Assembly (NCBI RefSeq): GCF_001401755.1
Contig: NZ_AVQK01000018.1
Coordinates: forward strand, 62,001 to 126,000
DNA length: 64,000 nt
Direction: 5' to 3'
Source of the DNA: Aquimarina longa SW024
GTDB taxonomy: Bacteria; Bacteroidota; Bacteroidia; Flavobacteriales; Flavobacteriaceae
How positions within the stretch are numbered: the first letter of the stretch is position 1; every line of letters starts with the position of its first letter. A program made the position numbers and the translations under genes. This document shows, one piece after another, positions 9,107 through 18,400 of this stretch. The notes under the pieces were generated by a model. The model saw only the letters and a list, made by a program, of their open reading frames with translations, made no database searches and was not told the origin of the DNA.

Positions 9107-9658
9107 TTATTTGTTAACGTGTATTCTATTAATATTGGCAATACCAAAAACCAAAACAAAAAAGCTCAAGAATACTTCCATCATTACCAAGAGTTTACCA
9201 GAAATTGTTAATGGTACTATATCACCAAAGCCAACTGATGAAAATGTGATTAAGCTGAAATACATAAACTCAAAGAATTGCATAAAAAATGAACCATTAA
9301 GTGATGTGGCAGATTTAAAGTTTTCAGAATTTAGTACGTACAGCGCTTGATAATCTGCTGAAAACGAAAGGATAATCAAAACAATTAATACAGCAAATAA
9401 TGTAAGAACATGTGTAAGTTGATGACTTTCGCCTATTATTTTGCTTAACTGTATAAAAGTGAGCCTCACAATAAAGACCGTTTTGACTAAAGCCAACACA
9501 ACAATTAAAAGAGGTAGAAATAAGCTATCAGGATTTTCATTAGCCCATAATGCATAACTTAACGACAAAGCAGTAACAACGCTAGCAGTGAGTAATACTT
9601 TTTTAAAAAGCTGTTCATAAAAGCCTGTATTTTTTGATGTGTTTGTTATGTCTTCCAT
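9107..9658 (-). CDS. Two-TM-type potassium channel protein
   Basis: About 183 residues with four hydrophobic segments. The last two bracket a pore loop with the selectivity-filter sequence FSSVGFGDIVPLT, as in Ion_trans_2 channels (canonical filter TVGYG; here VGFG). A cation channel in the inner membrane is likely. I chose the ATG at 9658. A GTG at 9664 has better spacing to the AGAGGA upstream, so two more residues are possible. Its place in a copper efflux operon may relate to charge compensation; that is speculation. Confidence 0.82.
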   Translation of the reverse strand: MEDITNTSKNTGFYEQLFKKVLLTASVVTALSLSYALWANENPDSLFLPLLIVVLALVKTVFIVRLTFIQLSKIIGESHQLTHVLTLFAVLIVLIILSFSADYQALYVLNSENFKSATSLNGSFFMQFFEFMYFSLITFSSVGFGDIVPLTISGKLLVMMEVFLSFFVLVFGIANINRIHVNK

Positions 9659-9676
9659 ATTCACTTTATTAATCCT

Positions 9677-9811
9677 CTAATCAAATAATTGAAGTGCCAA
9701 CGCACCAACAGTTATTATAATCAGTATTGTATATATTATATAATTGAACCATTTTTTAACCACAGATTTCTCTTCTTTGCGATGGCATCCGTCTTTGCAA
9801 CAATCTTTCAT
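9677..9811 (-). CDS. 44-residue Cys-rich membrane peptide
   Basis: A short minus-strand frame from the ATG at 9811 to a TAG at 9677-9679 reads MKDCCKDGCHRKEEKS followed by one hydrophobic span (YIIYTILIIITVGALALQLF). The Cys-Cys-x3-Cys-His start could hold a soft metal ion next to a membrane anchor. It ends 12 bases before the first possible channel start and points the same way. Too short for most gene callers, but its layout (charged metal-ligand head, clean span, operon position) supports a real gene. Confidence 0.6.
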   Translation of the reverse strand: MKDCCKDGCHRKEEKSVVKKWFNYIIYTILIIITVGALALQLFD

Positions 9812-9924
9812 TATTTTATTTTGTTATCGTTACATTTTTAAATAATACCTGAAAATGAGAGTTAGACAGTATTCCATCAATCAAAAAAATAAGTCCTTCT
9901 CTCAAATTCAAGTATCTTACACTA

Positions 9925-10014
9925 AACTTCTCTTTTTAAACTTTTTGTTTGCCTGTCAAAGGAAGAGAGATACTATTATTCTAGGGGGATTTAATCTCTC
10001 TCCCTTATGCAGGC
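9925..10014. repeat. Structured repeat unit 1
   Basis: The unit holds AACTTCTCTTTTT (9925-9937), then 13 bases later an inverted repeat: GCCTG (9951-9955) and GGAAGAGAGAT (9961-9971) pairing with ATCTCTCTCC (9994-10003) and CAGGC (10010-10014) around a 22-base loop. The gap from 9812 to 10203 holds no convincing gene. The operon is transcribed through it on the minus strand. Confidence 0.6.
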
Positions 10015-10030
10015 TGCTATTAACCAAATC

Positions 10031-10114
10031 AACTTCTCTTTTTCAATTATCTTGTGCCTGACACGGGAAGGAACTAACACTAACCATAAACATTGTTTTC
10101 CTTCCCACGACAGG
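10031..10114. repeat. Structured repeat unit 2
   Basis: This is a diverged second copy, offset 106 bases from unit 1. AACTTCTCTTTTT is at 10031-10043, and the stem follows after the same gap: GCCTGACACGGGAAGGAAC (10056-10074) pairs with GTTTTCCTTCCCACGACAGG (10095-10114). Stem bases have changed on both sides between units while pairing is kept, as expected for a selected hairpin. It could be a transcript-processing, stability or termination signal between the DUF3347 gene and the distal half of the operon. Confidence 0.6.
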
Positions 10115-10203
10115 ACTTAATGACTATTAATATATCCTTAAAATCGAAACCATTCTGCTAACTAATAAAACTAAAAGACTCCAAAACATAAGGAAGGGAT
10201 TAT

Positions 10204-10764
10204 CTAATTAATAGTCTCTTTTACTTTTCCACATTTGAGCATTTTACTGCCATAATATGGGTTTCTCACTTCGTCACTTTTACTTAACCAAGCACTACCC
10301 TTATCGTACATAGGACAAAACTGCTGATATAAAGTATTTTTTGTTCCTGTAATTGCAACCATATCGGTTATGTCCTTACTCAAAGTCTTAAAATGTTCTC
10401 TTTGGTGACCTATATCACTTTTTGCAATATGTTCTGCGTGCTCTGTAGCATCTTCAATAATATCAGCTAATTCTTTTTGTTCTTCTGCTGTATATTTTGA
10501 AGCATCAAATGCTTTAAGTGAGGCGGCCAATTTAGAGCCTTCCTGGGCTGCCTTTTTGGTGTCATCTGCTACTAAAGCATCTTTTAAGTTGAAGTAGTCA
10601 TTTAATATTGCTTCTGCTTTTGCATCACTGTTCATATTCATCATTTTACTATGGTCCATTTTCATAGTTGCGTGATCGTGGTTCATTTTTTCTTTTTCTT
10701 GTCCATTGGCAAAAGAAAGGGTTAACAATAGCATTGCTGCTATACTCATTTTTAAATTTTTCAT
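10204..10764 (-). CDS. DUF3347 periplasmic protein, copy 1
   Basis: 186 residues: signal peptide cut near FANGQ, a Met/His-rich stretch ([19 protein letters not shown]), then a helical DUF3347 domain with the block [23 protein letters not shown] and CGKV. Conserved Cys, Met and His make a periplasmic copper-binding role likely; that is inference from context. It is close to the protein at 11233-11865 and to the tail of the CusB-type adaptor, so the domain occurs three times in one operon. Confidence 0.85.
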   Translation of the reverse strand: MKNLKMSIAAMLLLTLSFANGQEKEKMNHDHATMKMDHSKMMNMNSDAKAEAILNDYFNLKDALVADDTKKAAQEGSKLAASLKAFDASKYTAEEQKELADIIEDATEHAEHIAKSDIGHQREHFKTLSKDITDMVAITGTKNTLYQQFCPMYDKGSAWLSKSDEVRNPYYGSKMLKCGKVKETIN

Positions 10765-10779
10765 CTTATCTTTTTTTAA

Positions 10780-11232
10780 TTATAAACTGTCTTTTAAATT
10801 TTCCATATACTTAATAACCTGTTGAATTTCTTCTTCTGAAAAAGCTGCCTCTTTGTGAATCAAAGTATAAGAATCCATAGGCATTTCACCACTTTCAATT
10901 TGTTTTATAATGGACCTTAACTTGCTTACTTTTCTTCTACTAGATAGGGAATCCCACTCATTGAAGTTTAACTCTGCTTTTCCTTCTTTGATATGGCCTT
11001 CTAGAAACCAAGCTACAGGTTGCACCTTGTTATACCAAGGATACTTTGTGTTGTTACTGTGGCAATCATAACAAGAGACTTTCAATTTGTTCTTTATATC
11101 GCTTGGGACATCATTTACCAACATAAAGTCGATTTTTGGAACACCATCGCTTTGATTGCGTTCTACAGGCATAAACTGTATGCCTACAAAAGCAACCAAT
11201 AAGACTATTGCTATGATTTTTACAATTTTCAT
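10780..11232 (-). CDS. Haem-binding domain (c-type haem) protein
   Basis: 150 residues with an N-terminal membrane helix (IIAIVLLVAFVGIQFMP), then a haem-attachment motif CYDCH in VSCYDCHSNNTKYPWY, followed by NKVQPVAWFLEGHIKEGK. This is the Haem_bd pattern, in which a small periplasmic protein anchors one covalent c-type haem. It begins directly at the stop of the upstream DUF3347 gene (no gap) and lies between the two DUF3347 genes, suggesting electron transfer linked to copper handling. Confidence 0.85.
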   Translation of the reverse strand: MKIVKIIAIVLLVAFVGIQFMPVERNQSDGVPKIDFMLVNDVPSDIKNKLKVSCYDCHSNNTKYPWYNKVQPVAWFLEGHIKEGKAELNFNEWDSLSSRRKVSKLRSIIKQIESGEMPMDSYTLIHKEAAFSEEEIQQVIKYMENLKDSL

Positions 11233-11865
11233 TTAGTTAATTTCTCGCTGTACCTTTCCGCATTTCAACATCTTGCTTCCATAATATGGATTGCGCACTT
11301 CTTCCTTCGTACTCAACCAAGCTGTACCACCATCGTACATCGGGCAAAACTGCTCGTATAGCTTCACTTTTGTTCCTGTAATCGCAACCATATCTGTCAT
11401 ATCCTTGCTCAATACTTTAAAATGCTCTCTCTGGTGCGTTATATCACTTTCAGAAATATGTTCTGCGTGCTCAACTGCATCTTCAATAATATCTTTTAAA
11501 TCGTCCTTTTGACTTTCTGAATAATTTGATGAGATATCTAGGCTACGTAAAGTTTTTGCCAGAGTTGCTCCAAGTGCTTTAGCCTTTGCATTATCATCTG
11601 ATACTAAAGCATCTTTAAGATTAAAGTAATCATTTAATACAGCTTGTGAATTGCCATTTCCTCCCATTGCCATTTCTTTTTTATCACCATCGTGATGACC
11701 ATCGCTATTATCGTGATTCATTTTTGAATGGTCTTCATCAGCATTCATCTCTGAATGATGGTCTGTTGAATTGTTCTTGTCTGTTTTTGCGTCTTTACAA
11801 GACACAACTGTTAAGGTTACAAATGCTATTGTAACTATCCCTAATACTAATTTTAATTTGCTCAT
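11233..11865 (-). CDS. DUF3347 periplasmic lipoprotein, copy 2
   Basis: 210 residues. A lipobox-like LTVVSCK (Cys about 23) follows a hydrophobic start, so it is probably lipid-anchored. A His/Met/Asp-rich segment (about 35-70, with DHHSEMNADEDHSKMNHD) precedes the DUF3347 domain, which carries FCPMYDGGTAWLS and NPYYGSKML. The sequence is close to the copy at 10204-10764, indicating tandem duplication around the haem protein. A metal-binding role is inferred from residues and context. Confidence 0.85.
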   Translation of the reverse strand: MSKLKLVLGIVTIAFVTLTVVSCKDAKTDKNNSTDHHSEMNADEDHSKMNHDNSDGHHDGDKKEMAMGGNGNSQAVLNDYFNLKDALVSDDNAKAKALGATLAKTLRSLDISSNYSESQKDDLKDIIEDAVEHAEHISESDITHQREHFKVLSKDMTDMVAITGTKVKLYEQFCPMYDGGTAWLSTKEEVRNPYYGSKMLKCGKVQREIN

Positions 11866-11909
11866 TTTGTTTTTGATTTAATTGTTATGTTATGTTTTTT
11901 AATATTTAT

Positions 11910-14246
11910 TTAAAATCGTGCTAAGAGACCACCACCCCAACCATATCGGTTGTTATAGTTACCCTGTATTGAAAAATTACGTGAGAGGATATACGAAGCC
12001 CCTACCAACCACTGGGTTTCACTTTCAAATGATTTGTTATTCTCTAAATCGTTAACCCATCCAAAGTCTGCTCTATATTCGTATTCGCCTTCCAGAAAAA
12101 TTCTAGGAAAAATCAATAGCTCTCTGTCCAAACGTATTCTTGGGCGCAGTTGACTATCCATACTCACATCAACGTTAAACCTGTAAGGCGTAAAGTATTT
12201 TACACCAATAAGACCAACTGTATTGAACTCATCGAAGGAATCTGGTAATTCGGTTTCGGTATTAACACCTACGTAAAGACGCACCCAATCATTGAGATAC
12301 CTATTATAATTTATTTCGGCTTCAAGGTTTTGGTCGTAATCAAACTCTGCTCTCAATCCAAATTCATTACGGATATTGCTCGACGTTAAAAAGAGTTCAT
12401 TAAAGTTTGAGCCTAAACGAGCCAATCCCCACGAATAAAAATGGTCTGTTTCATCAATTATTTTTTTTGCCGGAAATTCAGCCATACGCTTATCTCGAGG
12501 GGTATCGTAACTAAAAACCCTTGCCATACCACCCATCATATGATACAATACGTGGCAGTGAAAGAACCAATCGCCATACTCTTCGTTATAGAATTCTATG
12601 ACTACTTTTTGCATTGGCGGTACATTGACGGTATGTTTTAAGGGCGAACGTTCTCCGTTTTCATTAATGACCCTAAAATAATGCCCGTGCAAGTGCATCG
12701 GATGATGCATCATCGTTAGGTTGTTAAGTGTTATTCGGGTTACTTCCCCACTTTTAATTTTTATTTTATCGGTTTCCGAAAGTGGAACACCATTCATACT
12801 CCATACATAGCGTTGCATATTACCGGTAAGGTTCAACAGAATGTCGTTTACGGGTAAATCAGCTTTGTAGCTGGTATTTTCCTTTGCCTTTAAAAAGTCG
12901 TAGTTGAAATAAGTCTTACGAGTATCATAATCAAAAGAGGCAGTATCTTTCTGCATCATTTGCATATCGTGCATATGGCCGTCCTTTTTCATTCCCATCG
13001 TATCGTCCATCTTCATTTTCATATCCATTTGGTCATTCATCTTACCATCTTTCATTGACATTTTATCGTGCATCCCCATTTTCATTTGGCCGTCTTTCAT
13101 ATTCATCTTCATCCCATACTTCTGCATTAAAACTTCAGGTGTCTTCTTTTTTTTATTTCCAACCATTGCAGGTGCTCCCATTTTCATATCCATTTTACCC
13201 ATTTGTTTCATCATCTCTACTTTATCAGGTCTGTCTATTCTTTTGGCTGGATAAAGGGTGCCATTACCTAATTGTATAGAGGTATGACCTGAACCATCTT
13301 GAGCTGCTGCGGTAACTTCTAAGGTGCCTTCGGGAATAGTGACAATAACATCATACGTTTCGGCTATGCCAAATAGAAATCTGCTTTTAGATACGGGCTG
13401 TACGTCAATACCATCACTAGATACCACCATTGGGTTTCCTCCGCCAAAATCCAGCCAATAATAAGTAGAGGCGGACGCGTTGATGAAGCGAAGACGTATT
13501 TTTTCGCCTGCTCTGAATTCTGGATACTCCGCCAATTTTTTACCGTTGGACAAAAATGCCGGATAATAAATGTCGGCAATATCAGCGCCTTCCATACGGT
13601 CTCTCCAAAATTTAAGTTGAGCCCCAAAAGCACCTTCTGAAATGACCCTACTAAGTGGAACTGCTGTACCTTTTTTAACTTGATACCACTCGTTACCTCT
13701 TTTAAGGTTTCGCAATACGTTCATTGGTCTTTCATTGGTCCAATCTGATAATACCACGACCAAATCCTTATCATATTCCAAAGTTTTTTCTTTTGGATGA
13801 ATGATAATAGAGCCATAAACACCCTTTTGCTCTTGTAACATTGTATGGGAATGGTACCAATACGTACCCGATTGGTTGATTGGGATTCTGTATTGAAAAG
13901 TTGTTCCGGGTTTAATAGGTGGCGTGGTTAAATAGGGTACACCATCGTAAAAATTGGGAAGTATCAAACCGTGCCAATGCACTGAGGTTTCTTCATCCAT
14001 TTTATTGGTGACGTTGATTATGGCAAGTTCTCCTTCATCAAATTCTAGTACAGGTCCTGGAATACTACCATTGATGGTCATTGCTTTTGCACTTATACCA
14101 CCAAGTGTCATTTTATTCTCTTCTATAGTGAGATTATATTCCTTTATAGTTCGTCCTTCTTCTTTTCTATCCTCCCCATTAGTTCCCACTTGAGCGAATA
14201 CTGTTGAAGAAAACAGCAATAGTATTATGATTTTTATTGTTTTCAT
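11910..14246 (-). CDS. Multicopper oxidase fused to a CopB-like outer-membrane barrel
   Basis: 778 residues. Signal peptide, then three cupredoxin domains with the four copper motifs: SVHWHGLILP, GTYWYHSHTM, HHPMHLHGHYF and FFHCHVLYHMMGGM. The last has the type 1 Cys and the axial Met, so it is a complete CopA/laccase-type oxidase that can oxidise Cu(I). A very Met-rich insert (about 345-430) probably binds copper. Residues 599-778 (from ETDHFYSWG) are amphipathic strands like CopB and end in Phe, the usual terminal signal of an outer-membrane barrel. CopA and CopB are normally separate proteins. Here the oxidase would be tethered to the outer membrane. Confidence 0.87.
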   Translation of the reverse strand: MKTIKIIILLLFSSTVFAQVGTNGEDRKEEGRTIKEYNLTIEENKMTLGGISAKAMTINGSIPGPVLEFDEGELAIINVTNKMDEETSVHWHGLILPNFYDGVPYLTTPPIKPGTTFQYRIPINQSGTYWYHSHTMLQEQKGVYGSIIIHPKEKTLEYDKDLVVVLSDWTNERPMNVLRNLKRGNEWYQVKKGTAVPLSRVISEGAFGAQLKFWRDRMEGADIADIYYPAFLSNGKKLAEYPEFRAGEKIRLRFINASASTYYWLDFGGGNPMVVSSDGIDVQPVSKSRFLFGIAETYDVIVTIPEGTLEVTAAAQDGSGHTSIQLGNGTLYPAKRIDRPDKVEMMKQMGKMDMKMGAPAMVGNKKKKTPEVLMQKYGMKMNMKDGQMKMGMHDKMSMKDGKMNDQMDMKMKMDDTMGMKKDGHMHDMQMMQKDTASFDYDTRKTYFNYDFLKAKENTSYKADLPVNDILLNLTGNMQRYVWSMNGVPLSETDKIKIKSGEVTRITLNNLTMMHHPMHLHGHYFRVINENGERSPLKHTVNVPPMQKVVIEFYNEEYGDWFFHCHVLYHMMGGMARVFSYDTPRDKRMAEFPAKKIIDETDHFYSWGLARLGSNFNELFLTSSNIRNEFGLRAEFDYDQNLEAEINYNRYLNDWVRLYVGVNTETELPDSFDEFNTVGLIGVKYFTPYRFNVDVSMDSQLRPRIRLDRELLIFPRIFLEGEYEYRADFGWVNDLENNKSFESETQWLVGASYILSRNFSIQGNYNNRYGWGGGLLARF

Positions 14247-14248
14247 TT

Positions 14249-15466
14249 TTATTGTGTCAAATAATTAATTAAGGCATACTGTATGTAATAACCCTTAATT
14301 GATTCTATAAGATTTATTTGAAATTTTAATTGCAACTCTTGAACATCCAATACATCGTTAAAATCAATAGTGCCTGTTTCATAATTCTTTATCAGAATTT
14401 CTTCTGCATCGTTAGCTTGCTTTAAGTTATCCGATTGAATATTGAATTTTATTCTCGTATTTTCTCTGTTGTACTTTGCATTTGCTAACAGCGTTTCCAG
14501 TTTATTTAATCTATCTTCCTTTTGGGATTGTATTTGCAACTGCTTTAATTGATTTTGTTTTGTAATAGACTTGTATTTATTATTAAAAATTGGAATTGAA
14601 ATAGATACCATTGGCATCACAATATCCTTTCCATTATCATTAAAGTTCATCTCTGGTCTTTCCGCGACTGGAACATAGTCTAACCCAAAACCAATATTTG
14701 GGGCACTTTCTTTTTGGTTCAAAAGTTCAGATTGTTCCACAGATTCGTATAGCCTATCATACTTTATAAGTTCAGGGTTAAGCTGAAGATTTTCAGTTAA
14801 AATTAATGGGTCCTCATCCGGTATGGACATTTCTTCTGCTACAATTACTTCCGTGTTTTCATCCCGATTTAGTAGATTATTGAAGGTTACCTGTTCTGCT
14901 AAAAAATCTTGTTCTAATACTTCTTTTTGCTGTACAAGTTCATTTTGTCGTATTTGCAGACGAAGTACATCTACAGCGGATGCCTTACCAACTTCAACTG
15001 AAGTTAATGCCAGACGCTCATAGGTTTCCAAAAGCTCAATATTCTTATCTAGAACTATCTGTTTTGCTCTAATGGCGTATAATTTGTAGTGGGATTGGGA
15101 AACAGATAAAGCAAGTTTTCTTTTTGCGACTACGATATCTATATATTGAGTTTCTGCTAATGAGCTTGCATAGTTCTCTCTTGCCGTTATGGTACCAAAC
15201 CAAGGCAACATTTGAGAAACCGAAAAACGTGCACGCTGCGCACCTGTTCGGGTTTCAGGCTCACTCAAAAAATATCCAGCACTTACCGTTGTATTTGGCA
15301 ACGTATTGACCTCGTTTACTTTTTCTTCGGCAATATTATAACGCAGCTCAAAAGCTTGAATTTCAGGATTATTGTTTTCGGCTTCCCGAATGTAAGAAGC
15401 TAGTTGTTGTGCATTTGTTTCCGCGAAAGCGAAAAAAATAAATCCTATTAAAATTATATATCTCAT
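14249..15466 (-). CDS. TolC-family outer-membrane channel (CusC-like)
   Basis: 405 residues with a signal peptide (FIFFAFAETNAQ) and two halves of long helices and barrel strands typical of TolC/OEP proteins (ASYIREAENNNPEIQAFELR; YETGTIDFNDVLDVQELQL). It forms the outer-membrane exit duct for the RND pump. It overlaps the pump gene by four bases (ATGA-type junction) and ends two bases before the multicopper oxidase gene, so the three are translationally close. Confidence 0.9.
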   Translation of the reverse strand: MRYIILIGFIFFAFAETNAQQLASYIREAENNNPEIQAFELRYNIAEEKVNEVNTLPNTTVSAGYFLSEPETRTGAQRARFSVSQMLPWFGTITARENYASSLAETQYIDIVVAKRKLALSVSQSHYKLYAIRAKQIVLDKNIELLETYERLALTSVEVGKASAVDVLRLQIRQNELVQQKEVLEQDFLAEQVTFNNLLNRDENTEVIVAEEMSIPDEDPLILTENLQLNPELIKYDRLYESVEQSELLNQKESAPNIGFGLDYVPVAERPEMNFNDNGKDIVMPMVSISIPIFNNKYKSITKQNQLKQLQIQSQKEDRLNKLETLLANAKYNRENTRIKFNIQSDNLKQANDAEEILIKNYETGTIDFNDVLDVQELQLKFQINLIESIKGYYIQYALINYLTQ

Positions 15467-18400
15467 TTCGTCGCTCTTTTTAATTGAAATTCTTGTTTCC
15501 AGCTATACAATACGGGTACTACAAACAGTGTTACAAGTGCAATAAGCATCCCACCGAAGGAAGGAATAGCCATTGGAATCATTATATCACTACCTCGGCC
15601 TGTTGATGTTAATACTGGTAGTAAAGCTAATATGGTAGTTGCGGTAGTCATCAGACACGGCCTAATACGCTTTTCTCCTGCCTCTACAACAGATGCTCTT
15701 ATCCCTTTTTTATCCGTGGGATTATTTCTGTCGAATGTTTGTGTTAAGTAGGTAGCCATTACCACACCATCATCCGTTGCAATACCAAACAGCGCAATAA
15801 ACCCTACCCAAACCGCTACACTCAAGTTTATGGTATGCATTTGAAACAAGTCCCGTAAATTTTCTCCAAAGAAGTTGAAATTCAAAAACCAATCCTGACC
15901 ATAAAACCAAATCATTAAAAATCCACCGGCAAAGGCAACAGCAATGCCTGTAAAAACCATTAAAGAAGTTCCTACCGAGCGGAACTGGAAGTAAAGAATT
16001 AGGAAAATTATTGCTAATGCCAAAGGCACCACAACACCAAGAGTTTTCTCTGCACGCAGTTGATTTTCATAAGTACCAGTAAATCGATAATTAATTCCTT
16101 TTGGCACGATTAGTTCACCGCTATCTATTTTTTCTTGGATAAGAGCTTGGGCGTTTTCCACCACATCTACCTCGGCATATCCATCTAACTTATCAAAGAG
16201 AACATAACCTATCAAAAATGTATCTTCGCTTTTTATAATTTGTGGTCCTTGCTCATAACGAATCGTAACCAGTTCGTTTAATGGCACTGGGGTTCCTTTT
16301 TCTACGGGAACATAAATATCTTTTAAGTCATTAGGATTTGCGCGTAGTTCTCTTGGGTAGCGCACACGAATACCATATCGTTCTCTGCCTTCAACAGTTT
16401 GTGTAAGTACCATACCACCCACAGAGACTTGTATAACCTGTTGCACTTGTTGTATGGAAATTCCATACCGTGCAAGTCGGTCTCTATCGATATCTAATAA
16501 AAGGTAAGGTTTCCCGACAATTCTGTCTGCAAAAACAGCTTCATCCTTAACACCATCTGCCTGTTTTAATATATCTTCCAATTGTACTCCAAAGTCTTCA
16601 ATCTCATTTAAATCTTGTCCTTTTACCTTAATACCCATTGGGGCTCGCATACCAGTTTGCAACATAACCAAGCGAGTTTCAATAGGTTGTAATTTAGGTG
16701 CTGAAGTAACTCCTGGAAGCTTTGTAACCTTTACGATTTCCTTCCAAATATCGTCTGGGGATTCAATTTCAGGCCTCCAATTTCTATAATATTCACCTTC
16801 ATTATCTGGTATCAGTTGTGAACGACGCACCGAAAAGGGATCTTTAGTTTTAGAAAGATCATAGTCAGCACCTTCGTTAACTTCACTATTTGGGTTTACA
16901 ACTAAGCTTCCGTCTTTCAATACAAATAATCCATCTTCATCTACCTTAAAGCGTTGCCTTTCTCTTTTTTCATTTAGGATGTATTCGGATTTATACTGAA
17001 TCACATTTTCGTACATAGATAAAGGGGCTGGATCTAAAGCCGATTCTGTACGACCAGATTTACCTACTACAGTTTCAATTTCTGGGATACTGGCTACCGC
17101 CATATCTAATTGCTGTAACACGCGCTTATTCTCTTCAACCCCAGCGTGTGGCATTGATGTAGGCATTAAAAGGAAAGAGCCTTCATTAAGAGATGGCATA
17201 AATTCCTTCCCTGTATTTCGCATAATCATCACTCCAAAAATGATTATGGCGGTTGGCAGAGAAAGGAATAATAACTTATTACGTAACGCCCAATTTAAGA
17301 TACGTACATAGTACTTTCTAAAAAGAGTAAATACACCTAGTAGTCCAAAGCAAATAAGACCAACAAAAATTAAATTTACTAGTATGCTTCGATCGACTCC
17401 TAAAGGCCTCCAATATTCTGCTAATAAGAAAATGATTGCAAAAGCCGATACGAATATATTGATAGTATTGGCACGTTTAGAGGTGATTTTTTCCTGTAAT
17501 GAAAGAAAACCAACTACTCCAAACGCCATTAATATCAACCCAAGTGGAAATCCAAAAACAAGAGCTATAATTCCTGTTAGAACTAAAGTACCGTTTAGCA
17601 TATAACTAAATGATTTTTTTACGCTACGTTTTTTAAATAAATAGGCTGCAAACGGTGGTATTAAAAATAATGCTACAATTAGCGACGCCGTTAAGGCTGA
17701 AGTTTTGGTAAACGCCAATGGACGAAACAATTTACCTTCAGCACCAATCATTGTAAACACAGGAATGAAACTAATAATGGTGGTCATCACAGCTGTCAAA
17801 ATGGCTCCGGAGACTTCGGCAGTTGCATTATACACAACAGTGTTCATAGGTAAGTTCTGCTCATTTTCGTCAATATGCCGTAGCACATTTTCTGATAGGA
17901 TAACACCCACGTCCACCATCGTACCGATAGCAATAGCAATACCTGAAAGCGCAACAATATTAGCATCTACATTAAATAGCTTCATTGATATAAAGACTAT
18001 TAGAACTGCAACTGGCAATAACCCTGAAATTAAGACAGATGCTCTTAAATTGAACACCATAATAATTATCACAAAAATGGTAATTAAAATCTCTAAAGTA
18101 AGTGCCTCATCAAGTGTCCCTAATGTTTCTTGAATGAGCTCTGTTCTATCATAAAAAGGAACAATGGTTAATTGTGATGTCCTTCCATCGCTCAAAGTTT
18201 TGGAAGGTAAACCCGAACTTAATTCATTTATTTTCTCCTTAACATTATTAATAACGGCCATAGGGTTAGCTCCATAACGGGCGACCACAACACCACCTAC
18301 GACCTCTGCGCCTTCTTTATCTAAAAGACCTCTTCTTGTTGCAGGGCCGTGAGAAACTTTGGCGATGTCCTTTAAACGTATAGAGGTGAAATTTTCCGAG

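Noticed and set aside
9855..10061. 68-residue plus-strand frame in the gap
   Set aside because: It spans the structured repeat, runs against the operon and has no recognisable features; low-complexity composition explains it.
13364..13633. 89-residue second-frame ORF in the oxidase gene
   Set aside because: Out-of-frame shadow of the multicopper oxidase on the same strand; no independent support.
17705..18133. 142-residue plus-strand frame
   Set aside because: Antisense to the RND pump's conserved helix region, a common artefact of coding bias.
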